The notes: generated by a model not told the origin, from the sequence alone. A stretch of DNA of 64,000 nt from Achromobacter pulmonis (GCF_002885955.2 NZ_POQS01000002.1:815526-879525); one strand, 5' to 3'; positions 53,437-60,842 are shown, numbered from the stretch's first letter. Program-made: numbers and translations.

Positions 53437-53669
53437 GCCGCCCTCGCCTCTTCGGCCAGTTCGGGCCAAACCTTCGCCCACTGCTTGCACAAAAGGCGCT
53501 TGGAGATCCCGGAGGCAGATTCCAAGGCATGCGCATACTCAGCAGGTACGTTCCCTGACCGCTCCCATTGCTGGACCGTCTGGTAGTTGTTGGCGCCGGT
53601 CTTCCTGGCTGTTGCCACCGGGCCGCCGGCGTTGGCGATGGCTTGAGCGATGTGGGGGTTCTTGTCCAT
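53433..53669 (-). CDS. Cro-like repressor
   Basis: 78 residues with an HTH (IAQAIANAGGPVATARKTGA and NNYQTVQQWERSGNVPAEYA), divergent to the CI gene. By analogy with lambda it should bind the operators at 53684-53738 and favour lytic growth. The ATG at 53669 is preferred to one six codons upstream that lies in the operator. It is the first gene of the long minus-strand early operon. Confidence 0.8.
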   Translation of the reverse strand: MDKNPHIAQAIANAGGPVATARKTGANNYQTVQQWERSGNVPAEYAHALESASGISKRLLCKQWAKVWPELAEEARAA

Positions 53670-53683
53670 GACATCCACTCTAT

Positions 53684-53738
53684 ACAAGAAAAACTAGCAA
53701 TGCAAGAAATTCCTGCAATGACACAAGCCTTTCTTGTG
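53684..53738. promoter_or_regulatory. cI/cro operator region (O_R-like)
   Basis: Three related elements: ACAAGAAAAACTAGCA (53684), TGCAAGAAATTCCTGCA (53701) and the palindrome CACAAG-CCTTT-CTTGTG (53722). A minus-strand promoter with TTGCAT and TATAGA overlaps the first two and would place the cro start only a few bases before its ATG. The same 15-mer recurs at 56432 on the other control region. Confidence 0.7.
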
Positions 53739-53753
53739 GGTAATCTCGCGCGC

Positions 53754-54383
53754 ATGTCGACGATCCACAAACGAATCAAAGACCTTAGGGAAAAGCTCGG
53801 GCTGTCGATGGAGCAGCTTGCTGATCGCGTACGCGTTTCCTGGCAGACCGTCCAGCAGTGGGAGAACGGCAAAACGGCACCTAAACGTGCTCGCTTAGAG
53901 GCCGTTGCAAAAGCGCTTAATACAACGCCCGAATACTTGGCAGTGGGGCCAACTGCAGACCCCGATACCGAAGAATTTGTCTCCATCAGGCGCCTGGACG
54001 TACGCCTGTCCGCCGGTCATGGCGAGATCGTTTTGACCGAAGACGAAATGACTCGGCTATCGTTCCGAGCAGACTTCCTGCGATCCGCGGGAGCAGCCCC
54101 GGAACAGACAGTGTCTGTGTCGGTGAAAGGGGACAGTATGGAGACCCTCATCCCGGACGGCGCGACAATCCTGGTTAACCGTGGCGCGACGTCGATCGTC
54201 AACGGAAAGGTCTACGCCTTCCGTCAGCACGATGAAGTGAAGGTAAAGCGTCTATATAAGGGAAACGGCGGATTCATCGCCCGGTCCGAAAATGCTGCCG
54301 CTTATGAGGACTTGCACTTGAGCTTCGATGACCCGGATATCGAGATCATTGGCCGTGCGTTTTGGGTTGGGTTCAAGCTGTGA
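53754..54383 (+). CDS. CI-like repressor with S24 autoprotease domain
   Basis: 209 residues. N-terminal XRE HTH (IKDLREKLGLSMEQLADRVR, SWQTVQQWENG) and C-terminal LexA/S24 peptidase with Ser in VKGDSMETLIPDG and Lys in DEVKVKRLY; the cleavage site is likely the Ala-Gly in RLSAGHGE. RecA-stimulated self-cleavage after DNA damage would induce the prophage. The ATG at 53754 leaves all three operators upstream; an earlier Met at 53718 would lie within them. Confidence 0.92.
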   Translation: MSTIHKRIKDLREKLGLSMEQLADRVRVSWQTVQQWENGKTAPKRARLEAVAKALNTTPEYLAVGPTADPDTEEFVSIRRLDVRLSAGHGEIVLTEDEMTRLSFRADFLRSAGAAPEQTVSVSVKGDSMETLIPDGATILVNRGATSIVNGKVYAFRQHDEVKVKRLYKGNGGFIARSENAAAYEDLHLSFDDPDIEIIGRAFWVGFKL

Positions 54384-54724
54384 CCCCATCAGAAGCCAGC
54401 TATGCGCTGCACGAGTCGCGTATGCGGCGCCTGGACCAAGACGAACTTTCTGCCAAGAAATTTGGGTCAAAGCAGTTGTATATGCACCTGTCTGCGCTTT
54501 CTCCCACGACCAGGAAGAGTCACGCAGAACGCCATGGGAGGCTCTTCACAGCCAAACAAGTAAGAGAGTTTTGGTCTGACCCCTCAAACATTGAGGGGTG
54601 TAAGTGCGGCGTCGTGGTGGTTCTGGTTGATGATCTTGGGAAGCCGATCATGCCGCAATTGCTGGACCGCGCCAGAGAGACCTACAAGAAGATGGCCGCC
54701 AGAGGCTATGAATGGTCGCAGTGA
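54380..54724 (+). CDS. Immunity-operon protein with MuF-C-terminal-like motif, unknown function
   Basis: 114 residues from GTG at 54380, overlapping the cI stop (GTGA), hence co-expressed in the lysogen like lambda rexA. The segment SPTTRKSHAERHGRLFTAKQ ... FWSDPSNIEGCKCGVVVVLV resembles the C-terminal region of MuF-type minor head proteins (His/Arg pair and CxC). The rest is helical. A role in lysogen physiology or superinfection exclusion is conceivable. Confidence 0.7.
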   Translation: MTPSEASYALHESRMRRLDQDELSAKKFGSKQLYMHLSALSPTTRKSHAERHGRLFTAKQVREFWSDPSNIEGCKCGVVVVLVDDLGKPIMPQLLDRARETYKKMAARGYEWSQ

Positions 54725-54914
54725 CTGCGGATACGCGATCTGCGCAATGGCGTGGACGAGCGGTTGTTGCTGGGGTGGCGCCCGGCTGCGGGATGACGAG
54801 GCGGGGCAGTGGGTGCGACCCTAGGGTGTTGCCACGTACAACTGTTCCCCGCGCACGTAGAAGTCTGCGGACCGATGCAGTATGGCCACTTGAAATTCTC
54901 AACTATCACACCTC

Positions 54915-55775
54915 ATGAGCATCCTAGCCCCGACAGACACAAGCGCTACCCCTATCGAAGCGCTCTCGTACAACATCCGATACGAAGGCGGCGATGCAGA
55001 CGCCCATGAAATCGACTTGAACCAACTTGGCGTATCGCTACAGGGGTTCGCGCGCGTTCTGGCGGTTTGCGCCCACTTTGCTCAGACCGGGAAGTACAAT
55101 AAGCAATACGATGCTCTATCAGTCCAGGTGGTGGCTGAGCCGGTAGGGGAGCATAGATGCTACGAAATCTCGGTGGTAATCAAGGAGTTTTTGACCGCCA
55201 AAGAGCTGTGGTCTGGCTTTGCGGCGGCGGTGTTTACCGCGGTCGTAGCGGTTGTTCTAAATAGGCGCAAGAGCGAAGAAATGAAACTGCTGAATGAGGC
55301 TCTACAAAAGTCTCTGGCCCAGAATGAGGCCATGCAGTTGCGCCTGCTCCAAACTGTCGACAAGATGGTCGACGCGCTGCAACCCGCGGTAAAGCAAGCT
55401 CACGTCCCTATTGGTCGTTCGGTTCAAACGATCTCTGTCTATCAGCAGGGGGCCCCGGCTCCAGCCACGGTACTTGACCGAGCATCGAAGGAGCTTGCGA
55501 ATGCTCCAAAAGACACTTCAATAACCGAGACGCGCCCCTACGTTGGCGTGATTTCTGAACTAGACATGCTATCCGGGAATTGCAAAGTTTCGCTGGACGG
55601 CTTCCCGCCGGATGAACGGATAAACGCAGTTATTACGGATCCGGTCGTACAGCGCGCGGACAACGCTTATGTAGCGGCGATGGCGCGGATTTCTCCAGTT
55701 GCATTCTTGGCCAAGGCAGAAATCGACGCTGAGGGCGAAATCGTACGGCTTCACATCAGCGATCTTTCCTCCTAG
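54915..55775 (+). CDS. Membrane protein of the lysogeny region, unknown function
   Basis: 286 residues. The N-terminal about 95 residues form a soluble alpha/beta domain (YNIRYEGGDADAHEIDLNQL). One transmembrane helix (about 98-114, LWSGFAAAVFTAVVAVVL) is followed by a coiled coil (KLLNEALQKSLAQNEAMQLR) and a C-terminal domain (PYVGVISELDMLSGNCKVSL). Domains of this type recur in uncharacterised phage and bacterial proteins. As a gene downstream of cI it is a candidate for a prophage-encoded exclusion or defence function (inference). The ribosome site is weak. Confidence 0.75.
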   Translation: MSILAPTDTSATPIEALSYNIRYEGGDADAHEIDLNQLGVSLQGFARVLAVCAHFAQTGKYNKQYDALSVQVVAEPVGEHRCYEISVVIKEFLTAKELWSGFAAAVFTAVVAVVLNRRKSEEMKLLNEALQKSLAQNEAMQLRLLQTVDKMVDALQPAVKQAHVPIGRSVQTISVYQQGAPAPATVLDRASKELANAPKDTSITETRPYVGVISELDMLSGNCKVSLDGFPPDERINAVITDPVVQRADNAYVAAMARISPVAFLAKAEIDAEGEIVRLHISDLSS

Positions 55776-55830
55776 CCGAAATTCACCTAGCTACCACCGG
55801 GTGGCTTTTTTGTGCTTGACGCCGCCTAGC

Positions 55831-56148
55831 CTACTTGCAGAATTCTCCCCAGGCCTCTTGGAAAGCTCCGCGCGCGAGACTCTTGTCTCCCTCAAACACG
55901 ACCAGATCTTTGCCAGCGGCGATAAACCTCTTGAACCCGGTGTAGCCGCCAAACGAGTTCTTAGAGTTCACCTCGCCGCAAAAGCTCTTTTGGTTGCGGA
56001 ACTTGGCGGAGTCTGGATCCTTAAGGGTCGCCAAAACGAAATCCTTAGCCATACTCTGTCGCCGAATCTCGTTGATATCCGTTGGGCCAGCGGCCAAAGC
56101 TGACCCCACAAAAAGAGCAGAAACGATCGCAACTCCGACTCGAAACAT
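55831..56148 (-). CDS. Small secreted protein (moron candidate)
   Basis: 105 residues with a signal peptide (MFRVGVAIVSALFVGSALAA). The mature part has LKDPDSAKFRNQKSFCGEVN and SFGGYTGFKRFIAAGKDLVV, a pattern seen in short periplasmic proteins of proteobacteria. The Met at 56148 has GGAGGG upstream. It stands alone on the minus strand between lysogeny and early genes, typical of cargo expressed in the lysogen. Confidence 0.75.
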   Translation of the reverse strand: MFRVGVAIVSALFVGSALAAGPTDINEIRRQSMAKDFVLATLKDPDSAKFRNQKSFCGEVNSKNSFGGYTGFKRFIAAGKDLVVFEGDKSLARGAFQEAWGEFCK

Positions 56149-56241
56149 GTCTATTCCCTCCAAGTAACAAAGTAATTCGGCAATGGTAGCCGATATCCGA
56201 AAACGGTCTGCGAATAGCTCCAATTGATCATGACTACACAT

Positions 56242-56268
56242 GTACTAGGTGAAAAGGCGCCTAGGTAC
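56242..56268. repeat. Dyad ahead of the 21-residue peptide gene
   Basis: GTACTAGG (56242) and CCTAGGTAC (56260) form an inverted repeat ending just at the ribosome site of the small gene at 56280. It could be a regulator site or an RNA hairpin that hides the ribosome site. Confidence 0.45.
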
Positions 56269-56279
56269 AGGAGCACTCC

Positions 56280-56345
56280 ATGATCCGCATCATGATCTGG
56301 CTCTTAGTAGTGCTAGTGGCCCTCTGGGCCACCCCGGCCTACTAA
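56280..56345 (+). CDS. 21-residue hydrophobic membrane peptide
   Basis: MIRIMIWLLVVLVALWATPA plus Tyr: almost a single transmembrane helix. AGGAG lies 7 bp before the ATG and a strong terminator begins 14 bp after the stop, so this is a complete mini-transcription unit. Small hydrophobic peptides of this kind can be toxins or regulators of membrane proteins. No homologue is recognised. Confidence 0.55.
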   Translation: MIRIMIWLLVVLVALWATPAY

Positions 56346-56359
56346 GCCCCCCCAACCCG

Positions 56360-56382
56360 GCCCGCCTCGAGCGGGCTTTTTT
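56360..56382 (+). terminator. Rho-independent terminator
   Basis: GCCCGC-CTCGA-GCGGGC followed by six T, directly after the 21-residue peptide gene. Confidence 0.9.
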
Positions 56383-56414
56383 GTGTCTCGGCACAGCCGT
56401 TACAACTTTATTTA

Positions 56415-56447
56415 CTAGTTTTTCTTGCATGCTAGTTTTTCTTGTGG
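56415..56447 (+). promoter_or_regulatory. O_L-like operators of the plus-strand early operon
   Basis: ACTAGTTTTTCTTGCA (56415) and GCTAGTTTTTCTTGTG (56432) are tandem copies 17 bp apart. They are the reverse complement of the element at 53684 near cI; GCTAGTTTTTCTTGT matches over 15 bp. They stand in front of the recombination operon, where a second CI-controlled early promoter is expected. Confidence 0.7.
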
Positions 56448-56460
56448 CACATTACATCCA

Positions 56461-56858
56461 TGCGCTGCAAACACGGCGCAGGCAACAAGCCCTCGGCCTC
56501 GTATCCCAGCGAGAGGACGTTACCGCCACAAAGTCGGGTGGGCATGGGAAGCAGCACCAGCAGTACCGCTCCTTAACAACCAGCCAAGCGATAGAACAGG
56601 CCGATGGTCCGTAAGGACGGCTAGGCCCCGGGCGCAACCCTCCACCCCGGACGAAAGATCAGAGGCTATCCATTCCCTTGACCGGCGAGTTGTATTGCTG
56701 GGCCTGCGGTGGATTGAAGAGGCAGCGCATGGACTGGAGCCGCGTTAGCGGGAACAGCCAGGCTGTGCGTTGCCCCGGACTTCATCCGTCAGCCCGTTCT
56801 ATGAGCGCTGGCTGACGAATGAATCCTCACCACCCGGTGAGCAACATGGGAGAACAGC
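56461..56858 (+). other. Leader/intergenic region with strong hairpins
   Basis: About 400 bp between the O_L-like site and the first clear early gene. It holds a GTCC-GTAA-GGAC hairpin with a GNRA-type loop (56607), an 8-bp stem CGTCAGCC/GGCTGACG (56787/56810) and CTCACC/GGTGAG (56826/56836). A 38-codon frame from 56460 lacks a ribosome site. It may be a structured leader, possibly for antitermination. Confidence 0.4.
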
Positions 56859-57041
56859 ATGGCGTACCTCACCAAGGTTCTGTACCGCAAATACCTCGAA
56901 GACGCCCGCCAGGCGCGCCGTGAAATCAACATGCCGGCGTGGCACTGCATCTTTACCGGCCTCGACTTCAACGCCAAGACGCGAAACGCCTCCTACTGGG
57001 AACGCATGAACCGCATCCAGCAACTCCGCACCGGAGCCTGA
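56859..57041 (+). CDS. Small early phage protein, unknown function
   Basis: 60 residues (LTKVLYRKYLEDARQARREI ... RMNRIQQLRTGA), basic and helical. GGGAGA lies upstream of the ATG. First gene of the plus-strand early operon; one base separates it from the next start. Confidence 0.65.
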   Translation: MAYLTKVLYRKYLEDARQARREINMPAWHCIFTGLDFNAKTRNASYWERMNRIQQLRTGA

Positions 57042-57042
57042 C

Positions 57043-57234
57043 ATGAGCGAACAACCGATGCTTGTTGTGATCGATGCCAGCCGCAATCCGTGGAGGCTTA
57101 CCAGATTTGACGGACGGACCATGGGCGAGACGGCGGAGTTGATTGTTCCGCCAGGGTCTTTACGAGAAGAGGTTTTGGAAGCGATCGAAGGATTTCGCGT
57201 CCGATCTCTGGAGGCTGTCGAAGCTGAAGCCTAA
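57043..57234 (+). CDS. Small early phage protein, unknown function
   Basis: 63 residues (MLVVIDASRNPWRLTRFDGR ... LREEVLEAIEGFRVRSLEAV). A short beta strand pair followed by a helix. Co-transcribed with the gene before it. Confidence 0.65.
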   Translation: MSEQPMLVVIDASRNPWRLTRFDGRTMGETAELIVPPGSLREEVLEAIEGFRVRSLEAVEAEA

Positions 57235-57613
57235 CGCCTGCGCCGTGACAGGGCGTAGACCGATGAAGAATTTCCTGGGGGTGTAGCAGATCGAGGATGC
57301 CAGTCACGGCCCCCTGTTGACTGGATGCCGCGCACATATCAGGTCGTGAACGCCCGTACGCCAGTAAGCCGCGCGGGGAAGTAGGCGTGACAGCCGGAGA
57401 GACGGCACCGAGCAGCGGGGAACCCACTGTCCCCAGCGTGAGCCGAGTCGTTAAGTCGACAGGCAAGCAACAGCGCATGAAGCGCAGTGGGCGCGTGGAG
57501 CACGTAATGCGACTGACGGGCCGCTGAAGAAATGAGCGGTGACAGCCGGGAAAGACCGGCACTCCTATGCCAACCCATCCGGGTTCTGGCATTTCCAAGA
57601 ACCTGGAGAAACC
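57235..57613 (+). other. Structured intergenic region, possible RNA element
   Basis: 379 bp without a credible gene, inside a tight operon. Two similar segments, CGTGACAGCCGGAGAGACGG (57387) and a variant GGTGACAGCCGGGAAAGACC (57539), occur in it. Hairpins GCCGG-GAAAGA-CCGGC and TGCCAACCC...GGGTTCTGGCA lie just before the gene at 57614. It could be a small RNA or a leader controlling the first variable-repeat gene. Confidence 0.4.
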
Positions 57614-58066
57614 ATGAGCAATGCATTCGTAGTTGGCCAGTACGCAGAGGGCCAAGGCGGCATCTACATCGGCAAGACGGCGCAAGGGCGTCACCTGTTC
57701 GCGGCCGCGGCGCTGCTGGACGGCACGTTCGAATTCGGCGGCTACGGCGACAAGCTGGACGGCTACTCGGATCTGGACGGCACCGCGAACACCCGCAAGC
57801 TGCTGGTGCGCGGCGCTCATCCCGCCGCCGAAGCCGCATCCGAATACACCGCCGACGGCCTGGCTGACTTCTACCTGCCGTCCCATCGTGAGCTGCTGCA
57901 GGTGGTGGCGCTGGAAGGCTTCAGCGAGGACGCCGGCGACGTGTGGACCTCGACGCCCTACGGCTCCTTCGGCGCCTGGGCGGTGGACTTCGAGGACGGC
58001 GACGTCTACCTCTGGGGCCGCGGCGACGAGTTCCGAGTTCGTCCCGTCCGCAGCATCATCGCTTGA
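57614..58066 (+). CDS. DUF1566/C-type-lectin-like protein, variable-repeat target 1
   Basis: 150 residues. The N-terminal part (GQGGIYIGKTAQGRHLFAAA) and central HPAAEAASEYTADGLADFYL with SHRELLQ are shared with the protein at 62730. The C-terminal about 37 residues form the DUF1566-like end (WTSTPYGS..AWAV.F..G.VY.W.R..EFRVRPVR). Residues at nine places there (F, G, D, D, D, L, G, G, D) differ from the paralogues, all in NNC codons. No signal peptide or membrane helix is present. GGAGA precedes the ATG at 57614. The fold and codon pattern identify it as a likely retroelement diversification target; its ligand is unknown. Confidence 0.85.
   Translation: MSNAFVVGQYAEGQGGIYIGKTAQGRHLFAAAALLDGTFEFGGYGDKLDGYSDLDGTANTRKLLVRGAHPAAEAASEYTADGLADFYLPSHRELLQVVALEGFSEDAGDVWTSTPYGSFGAWAVDFEDGDVYLWGRGDEFRVRPVRSIIA
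57950..58053 (+). repeat. Variable repeat VR1 (diversity-generating retroelement type)
   Basis: A 104-bp segment at the gene's 3' end. It is identical to VR2 except for ten bases, all at first or second positions of seven NNC codons and all changing the amino acid; no silent change exists. This is what adenine-specific mutagenesis of AAC template codons produces. The invariant 3' end GAGTTCCGAGTTCGTCCCGT with CCGCAG would be the homing-initiation part. Confidence 0.8.
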
Positions 58067-58081
58067 TCGATTAATCCCTTT

Positions 58082-58100
58082 GCCCCGGCTTTGCCGGGGC
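58082..58100 (+). other. GC hairpin downstream of VR1
   Basis: GCCCCGGC-TTT-GCCGGGGC, an 8-bp stem with a 3-nt loop, 28 nt after the end of VR1. Position and form match the hairpin/cruciform needed for target recognition in the Bordetella phage BPP-1 retroelement. It could also be a terminator, but no T-run follows. Confidence 0.65.
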
Positions 58101-58260
58101 GCTCTCCCTCTGGCTGCTCAGGCCGGCGCATTCCAAGGCAAGGCCTCGGGCCCCTTGCCATCCTTCAACGTTCCAACACGCGAAAAAGCCAAGCCCTCCG
58201 GTATGGGCGATTGGTGTGCGCCGCCCTGAGCAATCGACCTTATCCCACACGGAGCAAACC

Positions 58261-58446
58261 ATGGAAATCACGACTTCCCAAGCAGTCGCCACGATGCAGA
58301 AGTATGGCGGAAACGGTGTCCAGAAGCTTGCCGCTTGCTGGCTTGCTCTGGATTCTGAGAAGCGCCAGCGTTTGGAGCAGGCGTTTGAGCCTGAGTTCAA
58401 GCACTACCGCACGATGTATGCGGAAGACGTGAAGGCGGCGGCGTAA
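58261..58446 (+). CDS. Small early phage protein, unknown function
   Basis: 61 residues (TSQAVATMQKYGGNGVQKLA ... RLEQAFEPEFKHYRTMYAED). ACGGAG lies ahead of the ATG. It shares its TAATG with the next gene. Confidence 0.65.
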   Translation: MEITTSQAVATMQKYGGNGVQKLAACWLALDSEKRQRLEQAFEPEFKHYRTMYAEDVKAAA

Positions 58447-58823
58447 TGGAGACTTTCCGCGTTGCGTACCCGTTCGCGCTGGAAGAGTACAGCGGTCCGA
58501 AGGATGGCGAATTTTACGACGGGAAGACCTGGCGGCCCGGCGTCCGCTTCGAGGTGAGGGATAGCGGCTATCTGTATGACCCGGACCAGGTGGCGATTGC
58601 CGATGGGATGGGCCAGATGGTGCTGGAGGTCGTCAGCCGCCATAAGCCTGGAAAGTTCCCAGAACGCACGTTTTTCCTCCGGAGCTTTGTAGACCCAAAC
58701 GGGCGAACCTTCGGCAAAGCAAAGCTACGCGTCACAACAACACAGGCATTCAAGCGGATGGCCGCAGGTTATCGCCACGAATTTGAACGCGCCGACCAAA
58801 AACAGGACAAGGAACGCCCATGA
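58446..58823 (+). CDS. Early phage protein, unknown function
   Basis: 125 residues (FRVAYPFALEEYSGPKDGEF ... LEVVSRHKPGKFPERTFFLR). Mixed alpha/beta with no recognised motif. Starts inside the previous stop (TAATG) and overlaps the next gene by 4 bp. Confidence 0.7.
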   Translation: METFRVAYPFALEEYSGPKDGEFYDGKTWRPGVRFEVRDSGYLYDPDQVAIADGMGQMVLEVVSRHKPGKFPERTFFLRSFVDPNGRTFGKAKLRVTTTQAFKRMAAGYRHEFERADQKQDKERP

Positions 58824-59095
58824 GCAAGCCCAATCTGCCGCCGCTTCCTACTGAGCGCATCGGCGGCAAGGAAATGAGCCAAGTCTGGTTTCGTGCGCAT
58901 GAGGTACGCGCCTACGCCGAGGAAGCTGTACGCCAGGCTCTGGCGGCGCAGGTGCCGGTGGCCTGGGTAATTCATGCACGCAAAGAACTAAGCGACCCAC
59001 AGTTCTGTTGGGGGAATCCGGCGGGCATCTATCAATCGATCTATGTCCCCCTCGCCCTCATCCCGGAGAAAGGCGATGGACATATACCACGGTGA
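58820..59095 (+). CDS. Early phage protein, unknown function
   Basis: 91 residues. An N-terminal helix (FRAHEVRAYAEEAVRQALAA) precedes PVAWVIHARKELSDPQF, a segment common in small phage proteins of unknown role. It overlaps the next gene by 20 bp. Confidence 0.7.
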   Translation: MSKPNLPPLPTERIGGKEMSQVWFRAHEVRAYAEEAVRQALAAQVPVAWVIHARKELSDPQFCWGNPAGIYQSIYVPLALIPEKGDGHIPR

Positions 59096-59348
59096 TGAAC
59101 AGTACGAGGTCCTCACTGCCACGGTGCAGGACGTATGCCAGACGCTGGGCAATCCAGCCAGCTGGGATGCAGATGGGCATGACGCGCTGTACTGGGTCAA
59201 GCGGCTGGACGATGCGGATTTCTTCGCCAACCTGAGCCACGCCGACTACATGTCGATCCTGTACGCGGTGATGAACAGCAATAGCCAATGGTGCTTGGCC
59301 CTGCAGCGGGATATCAAGCACGCAATCGCTACCGAACTTGAGGGGTGA
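59076..59348 (+). CDS. Early phage protein, unknown function
   Basis: 90 residues (TVQDVCQTLGNPASWDADGH ... FANLSHADYMSILYAVMNSN). The ATG at 59076 follows GGAGAAAGGCG, which decides the start over one 11 codons upstream. Confidence 0.7.
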   Translation: MDIYHGDEQYEVLTATVQDVCQTLGNPASWDADGHDALYWVKRLDDADFFANLSHADYMSILYAVMNSNSQWCLALQRDIKHAIATELEG

Positions 59349-59350
59349 GC

Positions 59351-59578
59351 ATGAACACGATCAACGACGGTGGCCCGGCCTTCCTCAACGTGCCCGATGG
59401 CGCTGGCGATAGGTGGGGCACGTGGGATATGGGGATGACCCTTCGCGACTACTTCGCGGCCAAGGCCATGCAGGGAGATATCGCCGCCGGCGCCGACAAA
59501 AGGCCGGACGTCGCCGATTGTGCTGCCTGGGCCTACAAAATGGCCGACGCCATGCTGGCCGCCCGAGGCGCCCAATGA
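59351..59578 (+). CDS. Early phage protein, unknown function
   Basis: 75 residues. The segment GMTLRDYFAAKAMQGDIAAG is frequent in short hypothetical proteins of tailed phages, usually before recombination genes. Overlaps the next gene by ATGA. Confidence 0.75.
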   Translation: MNTINDGGPAFLNVPDGAGDRWGTWDMGMTLRDYFAAKAMQGDIAAGADKRPDVADCAAWAYKMADAMLAARGAQ

Positions 59579-59736
59579 TCCGCCGCCTCCTGAAAGACCG
59601 CGACAACGCCGTCGCCTCGCTGGTCGTCGCCGGCGTGCTGACTGCCCTGATCTTCGGCTACGGCGAAGTCCAGCAGCGCGACGAAACCATCATCGCCCAG
59701 GACGGGCGCCCGACCGCTTATGCGGCTAAGGAATGA
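59575..59736 (+). CDS. Small membrane protein
   Basis: 53 residues with a basic N-terminus (MIRRLLKDRDN) and one transmembrane helix (AVASLVVAGVLTALIFGYG). The ATG is within ATGA of the upstream stop. Unknown function. Confidence 0.6.
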   Translation: MIRRLLKDRDNAVASLVVAGVLTALIFGYGEVQQRDETIIAQDGRPTAYAAKE

Positions 59737-59737
59737 C

Positions 59738-60835
59738 ATGGCCCAAACGACCGAACTCGCCGAACTGCCGCCCCAGGAAACCGCGCTGGAGGTGTATTCG
59801 AAGCCCTCGGGCCTGGAACCCTGGCTGGACAAGATCCGCGCCGAGGTGGCCGGCCATGTGCCGGACATGTCGACGAAGAAGGGCCGCGAGGCGACCGCCA
59901 GCCTGGCGTTCAAGGTACGCAAGTCCAAGACCGCGCTCGACGCCCTGGGTAAGCAGCTCGTGGACAACTTGAAGGACGTCCCGAAGCGGATCGATGCCGA
60001 GCGCAAGCGCATGCGGGACACGCTGGATGCCCTGGCAGATGAGGTGCGTAGGCCCTTGACTGAGTGGGAGCAGGCTGAGGAAGACCGAATCCAGCGCCAC
60101 AAGGACGCGATTGAAGGCATCGTATCTCTGACCGTCAACTGTGGCGAATCGGTGGAATCCATCCGCGCAGCCGTCGCAGCGGTGGAAACCGTTGCCATCG
60201 GTCCAGAATGGGAAGAGTTCGAACCGGAAGCCGCCAGAGCGAAAGACAAGGCGCTGACCGGTCTGCGCGATCGCCTGGCCGCCCGCACAAAGTATGAAGC
60301 GGAGCAGGCGGAACTAGCCCGCTTGCGCGCCGCTCAAGCCGAACGTGAGCAGAAGGAGCGAGAAGAACGCATCGCCCGGGAAGCTGCCGAAAAGGCCCAA
60401 CGTGAAGCCGAGGCCCGCGCCCAAGCGGAACGCGAAGCCGCGATCAGGCGCGCGCAGGAAGCCAAGGCAGCGGCCGAGCGCCGGGAACTGGAATTGAAGC
60501 TGCAAGCCGAGCAGGCTGAAAAGGCGGCAGCACAGGCCAAGGCAGACCAAATCGCCGCAGAACACCGCGCTGAGCAGGAGCGTCTAGCCGCCATCGAGCG
60601 TGAGAAGCAAGCCGCCGAGGCAGCCCGACAAGCAGAGATCAAGCGCCAGGCTGACGCCAAGGCAGCAGAAGAATCCGAGGCCCGGCGCCGCGAGGCCGAC
60701 AAGGCGCACAAGGCCAGCATCAATCGCGCCGCCCTGGATGCGTTCGTCCGGGCTGGCATGCCCGAGGACTGTGCCAAACAGGCGGTCACGCTGATCGCCA
60801 AGGGACAGATCCCCAACATCCGAATCACTTACTGA
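59738..60835 (+). CDS. Coiled-coil protein of the recombination operon
   Basis: 365 residues. An N-terminal helical domain (about 25-165, MSTKKGREATASLAFKVRKS) is followed by a long Ala/Glu/Arg/Lys coiled coil (about 185-325) and a short globular C-terminus (AALDAFVRAGMPEDCAKQAV). The resemblance to TolA reflects coiled-coil composition only. Genes of this layout commonly precede ERF/RecT annealing proteins in phages, so an accessory recombination role is likely. Confidence 0.75.
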   Translation: MAQTTELAELPPQETALEVYSKPSGLEPWLDKIRAEVAGHVPDMSTKKGREATASLAFKVRKSKTALDALGKQLVDNLKDVPKRIDAERKRMRDTLDALADEVRRPLTEWEQAEEDRIQRHKDAIEGIVSLTVNCGESVESIRAAVAAVETVAIGPEWEEFEPEAARAKDKALTGLRDRLAARTKYEAEQAELARLRAAQAEREQKEREERIAREAAEKAQREAEARAQAEREAAIRRAQEAKAAAERRELELKLQAEQAEKAAAQAKADQIAAEHRAEQERLAAIEREKQAAEAARQAEIKRQADAKAAEESEARRREADKAHKASINRAALDAFVRAGMPEDCAKQAVTLIAKGQIPNIRITY

Positions 60836-60842
60836 GAACGCC

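Noticed and set aside
56460-56576. 38-codon plus-strand frame just after the O_L-like operators
   Set aside because: No ribosome site, low-complexity Ser/Pro sequence, and it lies in a region better explained as a leader.
57387-57561. Repeated CAGCCGG-type element considered as a CRISPR-like repeat
   Set aside because: Only two diverged copies exist, with no regular spacing and no cas genes.
57235-57613. Intergenic segment as a possible template repeat or reverse transcriptase remnant
   Set aside because: It has no similarity to the 104-bp variable repeats, no AAC-rich template codons and no reverse transcriptase coding frame.
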